A stretch of 64,000 bases of DNA, taken from the NCBI GenBank assembly GCA_006538405.1, contig BJKQ01000001.1, forward strand, positions 4,402,001 to 4,466,000. Direction: 5' to 3'. Numbering within the stretch: the first letter of the stretch is position 1; every line of letters starts with the position of its first letter. The notes beneath the pieces are model-generated. The model saw only the letters and a list, made by a program, of their open reading frames with translations. It was not told the origin of the DNA and searched no databases. This document shows, piece after piece, positions 9,693-21,499 of the stretch. Made by a program: the position numbers and the translations under genes. This DNA comes from Hansfordia pulvinata (Eukaryota > Ascomycota > Sordariomycetes > Xylariales).

Positions 9693-11069
9693 ATGCGCGC
9701 CGCTCTCCCGTTGGCCTGCCTGTCCCTCGCCGGCGTGGTCGCCGCCCTCGGGGCCTACCCGCGGCCTGAGGTCGACCATGTCATCATTGACTCGGACCTG
9801 ATGCAGATTGAGTGAGTCTCTCTTCTTTCTTGTCTTTGTCTGTCTCTCTCCACCGACTGTCGAAAACCAGAAGAGTCACTAACCAAACATGCCCTACCGC
9901 CCCGGGCCGAGATGATGAACAGCGACCTCGCCGCGCTGCAGCTCACCATCGCCCTCGAGGAGCAGTCGGCCGCCGGATGAAGCTGGCGGCGTTTGTGCTC
10001 GACGTGCCCTCCAAGTACTCGGCCATGATGGCGAAAGCGCTTCTGAGCTGGTACGGGCGCGGCGACAAGGACGGCGACAGCAAGGTCCCCGTCGGCCTGA
10101 GGCGGCCCTGGGACGACTTCGTCTGGGCCAACCAGTTCGAGGCCCAAGGCATGCAGACCTCGTTCGACTTCTGCAAGGCGCTCGGGTTCGATGAGTTCTG
10201 GAAGGGCCGGGGCTGGGGCGACGCCGACCTGCTCACCCAGACCGAGGCGCCCCTCGAGCTGTACAAGCGCATCCTCCGGGCCGCGCCGGGTCGCAGCGTG
10301 ACCATCATGGCCATCGGGTTCTGGGATAACGTGAGTCGTGTCCCTTTCTTCTTCTCTCTGCCTCCCTCCCTCTCTCTCTCTCTCTGTTTCTTGTCTCTCA
10401 CACCCCCCCTCCCAGATCTACGAGCTCCTCAAAGACGACGAGGGCCTCCAGCTCTTCAAGGACAAGGTGTGGCGCATGGCGGTGCTGGGCGGCGGGATCG
10501 CCGTCGACCCGGACACCGCGGACGACAAGCTGCCCAAGTCGTGGAACTTCTACGGCACGCAGGACGGCGTCCACAAGCAGGACGGCATGGCGGGCCGGAC
10601 CGCCTGGGTCCTGGACAACTGGCCCGACCGCCGCATAGCCGCCTACTTCTCGCCCTCCTTCTACCTCGACCCCCAGACCCGCCGCCAGCCGATAAAGTAC
10701 TTCGCCTCGCTCGATGCCGACCCGGCCCTGGCCAACGACCCGCTGCGCCGCGCCCGCGAGCTGCACGCCGACGCCGAGTGGATCAGCGACCCGCCCGTCG
10801 CCATGTTCGTCGCCGACGTCGCGGGCCGGTGGTTCCAGAACGCCAACGCCGGCGGCAGGATCGAGCTCGTCCGGCAAGGGGACGACCACAAGAAGTACCC
10901 GGGCCAGTACGACGGCTCCTTCCGGTGGACGACGCGGCCGCGCCTCTCCAACGAGCACCGGCTGCGCCTCCGCGACGAGCGCGACGCCGCCAAGCTCGGA
11001 GAGGCCATGGACGAGCTGCAGGTCGGGCTGGCCAGGAAGTACAAGAGGGATTCTGTGGCCGGGTGGTGA
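9693..11069 (+). CDS. Secreted nucleoside hydrolase-like protein, frame broken once
   Basis: Exons 9693-9811, 9923-10330 and 10416-11069; 393 residues if one base is restored. Residues 1-20 are a signal peptide. The fold belongs to the inosine/uridine-preferring nucleoside hydrolases, which cleave ribonucleosides to base and ribose with a Ca2+ held by Asp residues. The first intron (GTGAGT...ACAG) creates the Asp cluster: D33 and D35 in VIIDSD, then D40-D41 after the junction, followed by LAALQLTIALEEQ. Later family blocks are KLAAFVLDVPSKYSA, SVTIMAIGFWDN and WRMAVLGGGI. After ALEEQSAAG the frame meets TGA, while the continuation KLAAFVLD lies one frame off. One extra G in the GG at 9975-9976 removes the break. 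Exon 3 is intact to its stop. The Asp spacing is longer than in the classical DTDxxxDD motif, so activity and substrate are open. Either an assembly error or a recent pseudogene. Confidence 0.7.
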
Positions 11070-12595
11070 GTGAGTGAGATCCCTCCACGAGCAGCTGGTC
11101 TCTACCTGACCGCGTGGGCTGTGCAGTAAGTGCTCCATGTCCTTTTTTCCCACCTGCCGGGGGGCAGAAAACGTCAGTTTAAAGAATAGAATACACACAT
11201 AGACCAAGTCATGCTGTGCTGCGTACGTACCTTGGCTGTGCTCCTTTTCACCAATGACACTTGGCCCATTCGGTGTAGACGTAAAGCAGACGTATAGCAG
11301 ACGCATAGCAGACGCATAGCAAGTAGTCAACGAGACCACATGGCACGCGAGATGCACTCCCGTCTCCTCAGCTGCCGATATGACGTCCCTCCCCTCGGAG
11401 CCCTTCACCGTCTCCCCTTTGCCTCGCTAACCCCCCTCAAGACCCTGAGCCCTTCGGACCCGAAGCCCCGGGCCCAGCAACCATTCCCGCCCTCGCAGCC
11501 GAAACAGCCCTGCTCATCCCCCTTGTCGCGGTTCCCTTCCAGCCCGTCTGCACATCGACCAGCCCTTCTGTCTCGTCCCATCGGGATAAAAACACATCGA
11601 TCAAAGAGCTACTCTCCCACTCAGCCGAGGACACCAGGGACCAAGGACCAGGCATCGGGATCACGCCGATATCCGGGCCATCGATCCCCAAATTTGTGAT
11701 AGTCGAGACTGCCTGTGCCTGCTCAGCTCCTCCCCGTCCTTAGCTCAGTGGCTCTGACAATGATCATCATTCCGCAGCTGCTGTGTCTGTGTCTGCGTCG
11801 GTTTCGCGCCCGCGTCCGCTGTCACTATGGAGAGGCGAGGTGAGTGTCTGTCGGTGTCGGTGATTGTGTACGGGCGAGCGCCAGGAGGAAAGTGGGAGAT
11901 CGTCAACAACATGGCAACTGAGACACCATGATGGCAAAGCTGCGCCAGCGCACGCACGCCTGCCCGCCGCTCTGCCACGTTGTCCCGCAACGTAATAAGA
12001 CCCTGCTGCGCTACCCCCCTCCCCCCGAGGCATCGGGGGCATGTCGTGGCCCGCGGCCGGGGCCAAGCTGACGGCAACAGGGGATTGCCACTCGCAGGCG
12101 CTGTGCCCTGGCAAGGAGTCCCGAGAGCCCACCGGCGCTCTGGTAGTCACCAAAGTCAAGTGGCTGTCGTCGCGCCCCCGAGAGTCGGACCGCAGGTAAG
12201 GCGAGCACACGGGTGAGGCGACCCCTATGATCGCCCTCATCGCCGAAAACCCAAACTCGTCTGTCTCTGGAGCTGCATCATCGAAAGCAACGACGCCGCG
12301 TCAAGCCGCCCCGGCCAGCATTGCTTCTGGCGACCCAGGAGCCCGGTCGGCATAAATACCACCGGTGGGCTTTTCCTCGATCAAGGACCACCCGTGCGCA
12401 CTGATCCTTTTCTCCTTCTTTCGCAAGAACGACGCCAGCGCAGAAACGGGCCCCAAGTTGCTTCTGTGCCTGTCATCGCTCAGCCTTGCCCAACCTTCAG
12501 CTCCCCTTCCCCTGACCGACGCTCCGGGCCCCCTTCCGCCCTCTGGCAGCAGAGAGAGGAAACCAGTCTCTTCCCATCGGAGAGCTCACCCGTTC
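11070..12595. other. Intergenic region, about 1.5 kb
   Basis: No supported gene. Short imperfect direct repeats (gcagacgcatagcagacgcatagca) occur near 11286-11320. A CATAAATA element at about 12352-12359 may serve the gene at 12596. Confidence 0.45.
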
Positions 12596-13225
12596 ATGGC
12601 AATGGCGCTCACGGACGGAGGCATCGTTGCCGTCGTCGCCCTTGTCGTTGCTATGCCCACCGCTTTTGTAGGGCTTCTCACGATATACCATCGGTTCAAA
12701 AAGGTGAGCCGCTTGAACCTCCCTCCCTGCCCCATCCCCCGTGTAACGCGAGTATGCTGACACCCGCTAGCCCGTACCCGTGCCTCACGACGAGGAGGCG
12801 CACATGCCCCTGCACCCCCGCCCTACGGGCACTACCGCCGCCGCAACCATCACGAGTCCGTCTCCTACTCGACCCCGCCCGAGTCGCTCAAGGACTTCCA
12901 CCGCCACCACCTGCTGGGCCACCACGGCGAGCACGCCCGCGAGTTCGTCCGCGACCACATCCTGCGCCACGGCCGCCACCCGGACGACCACGACAAGGAG
13001 TTCGCCCGCGACATGATGGCCCGAGACGACGACGACCACGCAAAGGACTACTACTACCACCACCACGAGCACGACACCGTGACGCCTCCCCACGGCAGCG
13101 AGCACGTCAAGGACGCCGACCGCGACCACGACCATGTCATGACGTCCGGGGGCCACAAAAAAAGCTTCGAGCGCCGCTCCGACTCCCGCTCTCGCCGCAT
13201 GTCCAACGAGCACACCGTCGTGTGA
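12596..13225 (+). CDS. Single-pass membrane protein with His/Asp-rich tail, frame broken once
   Basis: Exon 1 is 12596-12703; the intron 12704-12770 has GTGAGC, a GCTGACAC branch and CTAG; exon 2 is 12771-13225. With one restored base it encodes 187 residues. Residues about 9-32 form one hydrophobic helix (IVAVVALVVAMPTAFVGLL) followed by HRFKK, so it is an N-terminally anchored protein. Exon 2 starts PVPVPHDEEAHMPLHPRP, then shifts frame near the C runs at 12815-12823, and continues as a highly charged tail: YGHYRRRNHHES, HHGEHAREFVRDH, DKEFARDMMARDDDD, YYYHHHEHD. Two related segments (HAREFVRD and DKEFARDM) suggest an internal duplication. The His clusters could bind metal; that is only inference. 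No family recognised. Codon use in the tail and the clean intron argue for a real gene. Confidence 0.65.
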
Positions 13226-14296
13226 GAATATCAGAGAGCTTCGGCCTGGCTTGATCAGAAACCTCGAGATCGCAGCCAGCGGTGGATTTTCCGAAAAAGG
13301 CGGGCTTCGTGGGCGCGGCTCAGCCGATAGATTGACGTCGAGGATGCAAGGGTCGCTCGGGTAGGCCGACGCTTGAAAGGCGCGCACTTGTGACCTACAC
13401 GCCTAGCGGAGGTCTGTTAGATGTGCTCAGGGCGGGGGGTCCCAGTTCTCATGCCCCTTGAATGGGTCCTTGGCAGACACAGCGTTTCCAGGAACGGATA
13501 GTAGACCCTGTACGAACACGATATCCCGTATATACTTAGTGTCAATTCAGCTTCAGCCTTGCTTTCCCCAAATGGTTTTCAGTATCTCGTGGAGTTGCCA
13601 GTGTGGTATTTTTCGGCTTATCACCAGACTCTTGATTTTGTGTGCCATGGATCGCGCGCGGGTCGCCACCCCGTGGATATCTGTGAATGATGGTGCAGAT
13701 CGAGAGGGTCTGGTGTGTGCTGAAATTCGATCTTGTAAACTCCATGTTATTCGACCATGGGCTTTTGAACACCCAGCATGGACTGAAGATTCCGCCCCGG
13801 CGGCACAGGTTCATTTCTCCATGGCAGTCAGTCATCTGACTGCGCGATCGCCACCGCTGCCAGACTTCCCGAGATCGCCCATACCGAGTCGACCGTCTCC
13901 ATAGCACCATAGCTCGTTGCTTGAGACCAGGCCATGCCGTGGTCGCTGGCCCCATACCCGACATCGGTGCTGCACCGGAGTTTCATGCCCGATGCCTGTG
14001 ACCGGGGAGACGGCTTCTGCCCCTCAGTTGTGCTGGAGTCCCATGAATTGCAGTGAGACTGGATCTGTGGCCAGGTCGGGTTTGGCACAACTCACAAAGG
14101 TCTCAGGGGCGTCAGACACCACGTAGCATTCTGCAGGTGCATGATGCTGGGGGTCCTGCTCCGTAACACCACCCTCTCATCGCGTGGCTGCCGTGGGCGC
14201 ATAGCATCGGCCGGCCTCTGCACCTGACGATGAGAAATCTGCTCGTACGGCTCTCGTTTTTCATCTTCGTAGGTGTCCTTCTTCGTCGCCTTCTCG
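13226..14296. other. Intergenic region between convergent genes
   Basis: About 1.1 kb with no supported gene. The two flanking genes point toward each other, so it should hold both 3' ends. Open frames on both strands are short and look random. Confidence 0.5.
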
Positions 14297-15902
14297 CTAG
14301 AATACTGGCTTCTGACCCGGCAGCAATCGGTCCATCTGTGTAGTCGGGACCTTGTTCTGATCACGCCAACGCTGAGACCAGGCAGCGATCTCATCTCGGA
14401 CGTGCCTTGCTTGGTCTTGTCTTGAACTGTCCTCCTTCGCTTCATGTTCCGCATCTTCATCTCCACTTCCTACTGTGCTCCGTTTTTGTGACTTCTCAAA
14501 GAGCGTTTCGCGGCCTTTCTTGATTCGTTGGACAGCCTCAACGCCGATCGATAGTCGCGGGTCGATACGGCCCAGTCCTTGCTCCGTGGGGCCATCTGTG
14601 CCCTCCGCAATGGTGGCAAGTGCGGCCAAGCCGAGATAGCTGTGGTAGATGTCGGGCGGGCTGCCTGGGTATTTGCCAAACCCGCCTATCAGGTGCTGGG
14701 TCTGGTTGAGCAGAAACGCGCGAGATTGGGGGCGGTCGATGAGCGGGGTGGAGGCTGAGGTGTACGTGGGGTCAAGGATGGCCAGCGACCCAGCCACCCA
14801 CCAGGTGTAGCAGGTATCAGCATTCTTGTTGAGTCGGCCGTTGAAGCCCACGGGGTGATCCTCTAGCGCAAGGGTTGATATATCGGGCAGCGGTGCATTC
14901 GATGTCTCTGGGTTGTTGTCTGCGTCGCTGTCTTCGTCGTCGGAAGTTGACTCTAAGTACGGATGTTGTCGGTCCACGAGAAAATGAACTAGGCTGGGCA
15001 CGCAAGGGATGCCAGCTTTAATGTACTTCTGGGGGTCAGACGAGTTTTCGGGGTTTGCCATGTCCAGTAGAGACAGGGCGGCAACGGCGCAATAAGCATA
15101 GCCCGCTGTTTCCGAAATCAGCAAGGATATGGTACTGGAGAGATATCAGGGCAGTCCTTACCGTGGCTCTCATGCGTGGCGCTCTCGGCAATGCCACCGT
15201 CGTAGGTCTGGCCGCGACGAATATGGGCGACGAAGCCATCAACATCGAAATCCAGGTTCTCCTCGGTCTCGTCCTGAGGCACGTTGCCGCCGAGTATCCA
15301 GCGAATCGTGGCGGCGAGGTAGCAGTGGCGCATGTCCATGCCGCCGGCTATGCAGCCCTCCTGGTCCACTACATCGCCGAAACTGCCGTCGTCTCGCTGG
15401 AGAGTCTTGAGCCAGCGGAGAGTGCGGACGCGATCCACGCCATTGAAGGCGGCGGCACCGCTGCCCGGGGTCAAGATGGCCAGCGACAGCAGGGCGAAGT
15501 AGGTGGCGGAGAGTCTGGCATTCTCGGGGTCGCGGGCAGTGGCGCGGCAGCTGCCGTCGTCCTGGCTGTGCTGGAAGGTGGTGGTGTGGCGAGTGGGAAA
15601 GACATGGTGGGAGGAGCCGCAAAATCCGCCGTGGGGATGTTGGTGGGAGAGGATGAAGCCGCGCATGCGGGCGCGGTCTGCGAGAGGGATGAGGGAGAGC
15701 TTCTCCGGGGGAGAGAGGGGTCGGGCGGGGAGGAGAAGGATGACGGCGAGGACATGAGGTCGAGGGCGGCCAGGATGAAGTATGCTAGCAGCAGGCGATT
15801 GCTGTCCATGGGGGCGTAGTGATGAGGCAGAAGCGACTTGTAGCATCGCTGCCAGTAGCGGCTATGGCGGGGGGTGTCGAGGGCGGGGTCTGGGGAGGCC
15901 AT
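14297..15902 (-). CDS. cdc43: Protein geranylgeranyltransferase type I, beta subunit; frame broken once
   Basis: Exons 15902-15162 and 15105-14297. The 56-nt intron (GTAAGG...CTGAT...AACAG) joins to ATHESH-AGYAYCAVAAL, an exact family signature. The enzyme attaches geranylgeranyl to C-terminal CaaL cysteines, for example of Rho-type GTPases, as a heterodimer with the shared alpha subunit; it is cytosolic. Prenyltransferase repeats are visible: HPHGGFCGS, RDDGSFGDV, GQTYDGGIAES and IGGFGKYPGSPPDIYHSYLG. Zinc ligands fit the Asp and Cys of NADTCYTWW and the His of DIYHSY. The N-terminus (MASPDPALDT...RHSRYWQRCYKSLLP) is in another frame. One C added to the five-C run (plus-strand G run 15707-15711) joins it and gives 516 residues. 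An acidic insert (STSDDEDSDADNN) and a long hydrophilic C-terminus make it longer than the yeast protein. Very likely functional, with a sequence error at the run. Confidence 0.9.
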
Positions 15903-16571
15903 TACGACGGGGGCGACGCGTTTGGGTCTGGGGTATGGCGTGTGTAAAGGTGAAGCCGGATTGAAAAGGTTCGCGATGGTCCGGGGTCGAAGAAGTTCCG
16001 CTCGGACGAGCCGCGCTGCAGTTTGGAGCTTACCTCATCGGAGCTCAGAGAGATGCCCCTCCATATCCACATCTGCTCAGGCAGTCGCGGGGTCGAGTCG
16101 AGCCGCGCCTGCCTGTCATCTCGTGGCCGCGACCGTGGCCCCACAAATCCATAGGCTCGTTCACTGGCATTGGTCGCGCTGCGGTCCACTACAGCCACAC
16201 CCGACTTGGGCTGTCGCCGGCCTCTACTCGTAACGAGACCGCATGGGCATTTACGACTGCAAACATCACCAAGCTCAGCAGTTTCATCTGATCACCCTTC
16301 AAGGTGCCCTTGCTTTCAAAACAGCATTGCTTACAAGCCATCGGTCCTGTACCGCGAGCAGGCTGTCTGTTCGTCACTTTTCCGTGGTTGTCAATGGCTA
16401 CGAGTACACTCAACAACCAGACTCGAAGGGCGGGAAACATGGTCAGAGGCACCGGCTTCATGGTCACATCTGGGCTGCGGTGGCCTTACTGTGCTTATTG
16501 GACTCAGGTACCTGGCTGGTCCCCAAGCAACGAGTCGCGGTCCACCATGCACGCCCTTCTTCGCGGCCTGA
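15903..16571. other. Intergenic region, 5' side of the GGTase-I gene
   Basis: About 670 bases between two minus-strand genes. No gene was seen; it should contain the promoter of the GGTase-I beta gene and the 3' end of the DUF3176-type gene. Confidence 0.5.
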
Positions 16572-18979
16572 TCAACCCCGACAACCCCTCTTGCCCTCGG
16601 CGGCGTCCTCTTCAGAAGCCCGCGCACCACTGGACGGCCACTTGAAGCTCACGGGCTCTTGCTTGGCTAGCTTCTCTAGCTGTGGCACTTCCAGCAGCCG
16701 TTCGTCGTCGTCGTCGTCGCCATCCAAGGCGCTGTCGACCGCTCCGAACCGCGGCATCCCGTGGTGGGGCTCAAGCCGCTCCTTGTAAAAGAGCAGGGGA
16801 AGCACGCTCTCCTTCCACACGGGCTGCTCGAAGCGCAGCTCCCATGTCTTGCGGATGATCCAGGCCAGCAGCAGGGCAGTCGCCAATGTGAGCAGCGTTG
16901 GCAGCAGGACCCATTCCCACTGGAAGAGGATGCACACCGTCGTCTGCCACACCACGCCGTCCACGAACCCGGGCTGCATGCCGCCGGCGTACTCGGCCGT
17001 CGCGTTGACCAGCGGGCCCGCGCCCCATGTCGTGCGGTAGTCGTTGCTCATCGAGTCGGCGAACGCCGCAAAGGCGCTCGACACACTCTCCACCGTCGCA
17101 TTGCCCCCGCGGTACACAGTGTAATGCCACTTCATGTTCGCGTACCCTCGGCATGCGAAGCCCTGCTGCCTGGTATTCATGCAGGTGGCGTCGAACACCT
17201 GGTCGGCCATCTCGGCGTAGATGGCTCTGGCAAGCTGCCATCCATGGCGATATATGCACGACTCTGGGGCCGTAACATCACGGTAGGTGCACGAACCCAT
17301 GCCAGGACCGGGAGCGGGACTGGGCTCGCACAAGGTCAGATGAGATTCCGCGCCGGGAGCTTCCGATATGTTTTCGCGCGTGTACGTCGCCCCGTCCACC
17401 AGGCATGGCGATTCAACGGCGGCATAAGAGTGGTCAAGATTGGTGGCAGCGTCGCTCCAAGACAACATATACGGCAAGTCGCTCTTGTTGCGAGGCGCTT
17501 CGTAGTATGGGACCAGGGGTCTGTCCGAGAGAAGGCTCTCCACCAGGTTGTTGTCCTTGATGGAAGCGCTGTAGGTCTTGAGGCAAGGATAGAGTGCACA
17601 TGTTACGCCCAGAAGCCCCTTGCCTCCGGGGGGGCCTGTTGTCGCGTTGCCGAAGGCCGCATCCGGGCAGAGCCGTGCCAGGGAAGCCCAGACGCCATCG
17701 CACTTCTCCATGTAGTGATAAGAAAGGGCCATCGTCGTGACGTTGGCCAGAGCCCACCGCGACACTCTCAAGAGCTCTAGGGTCGCGTGACTCCCCATCC
17801 ACGTCAGGTTGTTGTCCGTTGAAATCTGCATCATGGCAGTTGCAGTTCCGGGGGAGACGGCACCCAGTTTCATGCCGTTGGGTAGAGAGTATTCGTAGGC
17901 AAGGGTTCCGTTTGGCGGGGTTTCGGCCTGCCCCTCAACCAAGTCGCTTACATCCACGCATTTCTGGCAAAACCCAACTGTCGACATCGACGCGTCGCCA
18001 TTCTCCAAAGGAACACCGTGAGGGAACGTGCAGTTGCCGGTTGGACAGACGGGGCGGATCTGATCCGCCAGCCTACTGGGAGAGGCCAAGCCTGTATAGA
18101 TCATATTCTGCACGTCGGGGTTCGCCTCGGGGAGAAACATGGCCTGACTTGACTCAACCCGCGGGCGTATGCCGCCGCCGTTGATGGGGACATAGTGGGC
18201 GTAGGGCAGGTTGGCAATGGCGTCGGTCATCACTTGCGAGCAAGCGTACGTTTTGATGGACTGTTGAACAAAGGCACCGGTCGCGAAAGAGACGATGATG
18301 AGTAGGACAGCCAGGGCAGCTATCAGGCTCTTTCGCGCCGTCTTGGTCAGCAGCAGGATGCCCCCCAGGCGCTCCGACTGGCAGAGTCGAAGTCCTGCAA
18401 GTGCTGCAGCGGCCGGGTCCGGGATCGGAACCAGTGCCACTTGGCCTGCGCGATTATCGAGGAGAGCGGTATGATCAGAGCGGCGCGGAAAATGGTGTTG
18501 ATCAGTGCCAGAAGGGTGCTGAGGCTGATGGAGGAGGGCCACTCAGGCACGCGTTGGCCTGAAAACCGAGAGGGTAGGACGAACATGACTATGAGGAGAC
18601 CTACGGCCAGAGATAGCGACAGAATCTCCCATAGCCATGGCATGAGCACACGATAAGGCTCAGTTTCTGCTTGCGGCGTTTGCATGTCCGCTTTTCGTTC
18701 CGTCAGAACTACTCAGAGGTCGAGATGAAGGAAAACCAAAGGATGATCAGATATCTCCATGAGATACTGACCTTGCTCACGAGACTGATCGGTTATCTGC
18801 GGTTGCAACGTTTCTCCAGCGCTCGACATCTCGGCTAGATCACCCGTTTCATGAATGCTGGGAGAGGAGTCGTCTGTCGCGGATGGCGGTATGTCTTGCC
18901 GAAGAGGTACGACATTGGTGCTTTGCTCTGATCTCAAAGAGGGCCTCCGTGGTGGAGAAGCGAAAGGTATATCGGCCAT
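16572..18979 (-). CDS. DUF3176-type fungal membrane protein; frame broken once
   Basis: Exons 18979-18772 and 18690-16572. The 81-nt intron has GTCAGT, a CTGAC branch and an AAAAG acceptor in phase 1. With one base restored the product has 775 residues. The first 70 are polar (MADIPFASPPRRPSL...). Hydrophobic helices lie at about 85-108 (MPWLWEILSLSLAVGLLIVM), 125-148 and 185-205 (SLIAALAVLLIIVSFATG). A roughly 450-residue outside domain with many cysteines and N-glycosylation sites follows, then a last helix near 655-680. The RPLQHLQDF...SRSAWGG stretch is typical of the DUF3176 family, whose function is unknown. The frame breaks at SAWG: a six-C run on the plus strand (18361-18366) needs one more base to read AWGGILLLTK. 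The C-terminal tail has a DGDDDDDE stretch. Everything else is intact. Confidence 0.8.
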
Positions 18980-19950
18980 TGTGGAAGCAGTTCGGCTACG
19001 GATTCTGGCTTGGTAAGACTAGATTGGGAGAGCCGGGGAAATTCGACGGACGGTTGCAAGGCTGCGAACGGCGAGAGAGGGGAGTCTTATATGCGGCATG
19101 GCAGCTATGCTCAGCCCCGTGGATGGAACGCCGGGCATATAGAACCGAAGCTGCTGACTTCTTGAGCAACCTGGACCAGTGCAACTGTCTCATGCGAAGC
19201 ACCCCCATTGGCTTGTCGCAGGCGGAGTCCGTTATACGGCCGACTGTGCTTGAAAAAGTTGGCAGCCGGCGTGCCCAGACAACGAGGCTGTGAGGGTTTC
19301 GAAGGGGCTCGGGCGCGTCTCATTTTCGCAGACACGACTCGCGAGTCCCGCGCAGCCATGCTCCGGTATGGATTTGGCGCAAAATGGTTCGTGATGACGA
19401 GGGCGACATTCTGTGGTGTTTTCAAGCGGTTAACCGCCCCTGGGCAAGGTTGTCGTCGGTCGGGATAAGATCAGGAAGGGTTACTGGAGGTCAAGTTGTA
19501 CAGCTGGGAAATGCGTCCATGAATCGGGACACAGCCCGCCCGCCTGGGCGCTCGGGACAGCCCTGCCTGTTGATCCACTGTAGAGGCTTTCCGCGGTGCC
19601 CTGGCGTGCCCAGGGTGCCGGGCTGCCAGGCACCCGCGCCCTAACTAAAGTTCGGGTCTGCCAGGCAGTGGGCCCTGTAGCGCCAGCCCCGGTCGCCGGG
19701 ACTTCCATTCCATCGTCTGCAGGGTCCAGTGAGGTCACGGCAGCTGTGACGTGTACTCAGGAGGAACCTGTAGCTACAGCCCCCTCTGTTCATCGCTGCG
19801 CGTGTTGGCCGGCCCACACGTCACTTCCCTTCCTCACAGCCCAACCACCAGCCAAACCTGTCCCCGGAATAGCTTCATCTTTCCCCAACCAGCCCTTGCG
19901 CATTCACCCTCGCTCGCCGCACCCGCCATCGCGCCACGCCGCCGCCCGCC
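18980..19950. other. Divergent promoter region
   Basis: About 970 bases between the divergent DUF3176-type gene and ILM1. No gene supported. The last 150 bases before 19951 are C-rich and purine-poor, as in fungal housekeeping leaders. Confidence 0.5.
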
Positions 19951-20587
19951 ATGGCTCTCATCTCCGCCAAGACCATCCTGACTTCCTTGTCGCTCTTCCA
20001 CATCACCCTCGCCTGGTTCTTCTACACCAACCCCGCCACCATTGCCGACCAGGCTCTCGTGTGGGTTATCGGCGACGCTATGGGCATGGTAGGTCCCGGC
20101 CGCTCTTGCCAGCTCTGCTCTCCCCCACCCCTGTACTGACCAACGGCCTCGTCCCTCTCCACAGCCCTACACGCCCCTCTTCGCCACGCCCTCGCCCGCC
20201 GCCTCCCTGCTTGCCGTCGTCCTCCTGGCCCTGGGCCTGTCCGATCTGACCAGCCTGTCCATGCCCGAGGAGGTCTGGCTCATTCACCACTGGGGCTCGC
20301 AGGCCCCCATCCGCGCCACCATCTTCGGCTTCCTGTCCGCCTGGGTCTACATCACCAACCCCCGCGCCGTCCCGGGGCCCGACGACACGCTCATGTCCGC
20401 CCCCAAGCCCGCCGCGCACACCTCCACCGTCGCCTACGGCACCTCCTCGGGCGCCGACGCCCTGCGCAACCGCGTCTTCTTCGTGTTTGCCTTCCTCGAG
20501 TTCCTCGGCTGGCTCTGGGCCTGGGTCACCATCCGCGAGGACACCCGCGCCGCGGTCATGGCCCGCCACCGCCAGCGCAAGGACTGA
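19951..20587 (+). CDS. ILM1: Ilm1-family ER membrane protein
   Basis: Exons 19951-20088 and 20165-20587 (intron 76 nt, GTAGGT...CCACAG) encode 186 residues. The start MALISAKTILTSLSLFHITL and the segments NPATIADQALVWVIGDAMGM, LGLSDLTSLSMPEEVWLIHH, LRNRVFFVFAFLEFLGWLWA and WVTIRED match the Ilm1 family. Yeast Ilm1 is an ER membrane protein whose loss raises mitochondrial DNA loss; its molecular role is unclear. Four hydrophobic helices are visible (about 5-28, 52-72, 90-110, 148-170), with a loop near 120-140 that is less conserved in the family. The intron falls directly after GDAMGM. No disruption. Confidence 0.9.
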
Positions 20588-21115
20588 GCGCACCCAAGAG
20601 CTGGCTCGCTGTCTTCTCGTCTCAGCGAGCCGCGACTAGCCGGGCATACCAAATCAGGCACGGGTACACATATAGAGCACATAGAATGCATAGCTGGACC
20701 ATTTCAAAATGTCAAAAATATCTATACAGTTTCCTCACTCAGCGTCTGGATTTGTGACGCGATGGGCTGGCGCTGATCTGGATGCTTCCACTTCGGAAAG
20801 AACGACCCATCCTGCGCTGACTTCTTGTGTGTTCGGGGAACAAAGAACCACACACGAACGGGCAGGTAGGCAGTGCGTGAGGAAGTACATGGCTGGATCT
20901 GCCGAGCAGAATATGGTGGTATGACTGTTCGACCTTTTCCAGCCGGCTCCCTCGCCTCTGCTTCGGCCACGGCCACGCCCAGATGGGAGCCACGCCGTTG
21001 CTGATACTCCCTAAAATGTGTTGCAAACGAGTCTGGGCACGCATGGATAACGCCGACGGCAGGTTGCTCAATCCTGTTTGTTCATAGTCCACGCGCTTGT
21101 CCGGCCCCATGGCTT

Positions 21116-21138
21116 CCCCCCCCCCCCCCCCCCCCCCC
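21116..21138 (+). repeat. 23-base C homopolymer
   Basis: Uninterrupted C run in intergenic DNA. Its true length is likely unreliable. Confidence 0.9.
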
Positions 21139-21429
21139 TTTCACCCTCGAGAGGCACCGACAAAGACAGACAATGGCGCCAGAGAACAGCGAGAGGCGGC
21201 CACAAGGCAAGTGGACAAAGCCGATCTGGCAGTATATTACAGAGAGACCGGCTTGGCTGTTTCCCTTGATACTCGAAGGGAGATTTCTTGGCGGAAACCC
21301 CTCAACACGGCGTACCTACCACATACCTACCCTTCGGCGCACGCATCAGAGTAACTGCCACCTACCTGGCCCAGAAGCGGCGAAGCTCACACACAGAAAC
21401 ACGAACCACAAACGCACTCTTGTCTTAAG

Positions 21430-21447
21430 CCCCCCCCCCCCCCCCCC
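21430..21447 (+). repeat. 18-base C homopolymer
   Basis: Uninterrupted C run about 50 bases before the start of the hypothetical gene at 21500. Confidence 0.9.
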
Positions 21448-21499
21448 TCGCGGGCATCACAAGACGAGAGGAGCCCCCCGGCCAGCACATTACCAACAG

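Larger units (their letters stand above)
20588..21499. other. Intergenic region with long C runs
   Basis: No gene supported. It contains C homopolymers at 21116-21138 and 21430-21447. An open frame runs from 21173 into the next gene, but its first 109 codons look like translated leader. Confidence 0.5.

Noticed and set aside
21173..21499. Upstream extension of the hypothetical gene at 21500
   Set aside because: It would translate an 18-base C run and leader-like sequence.
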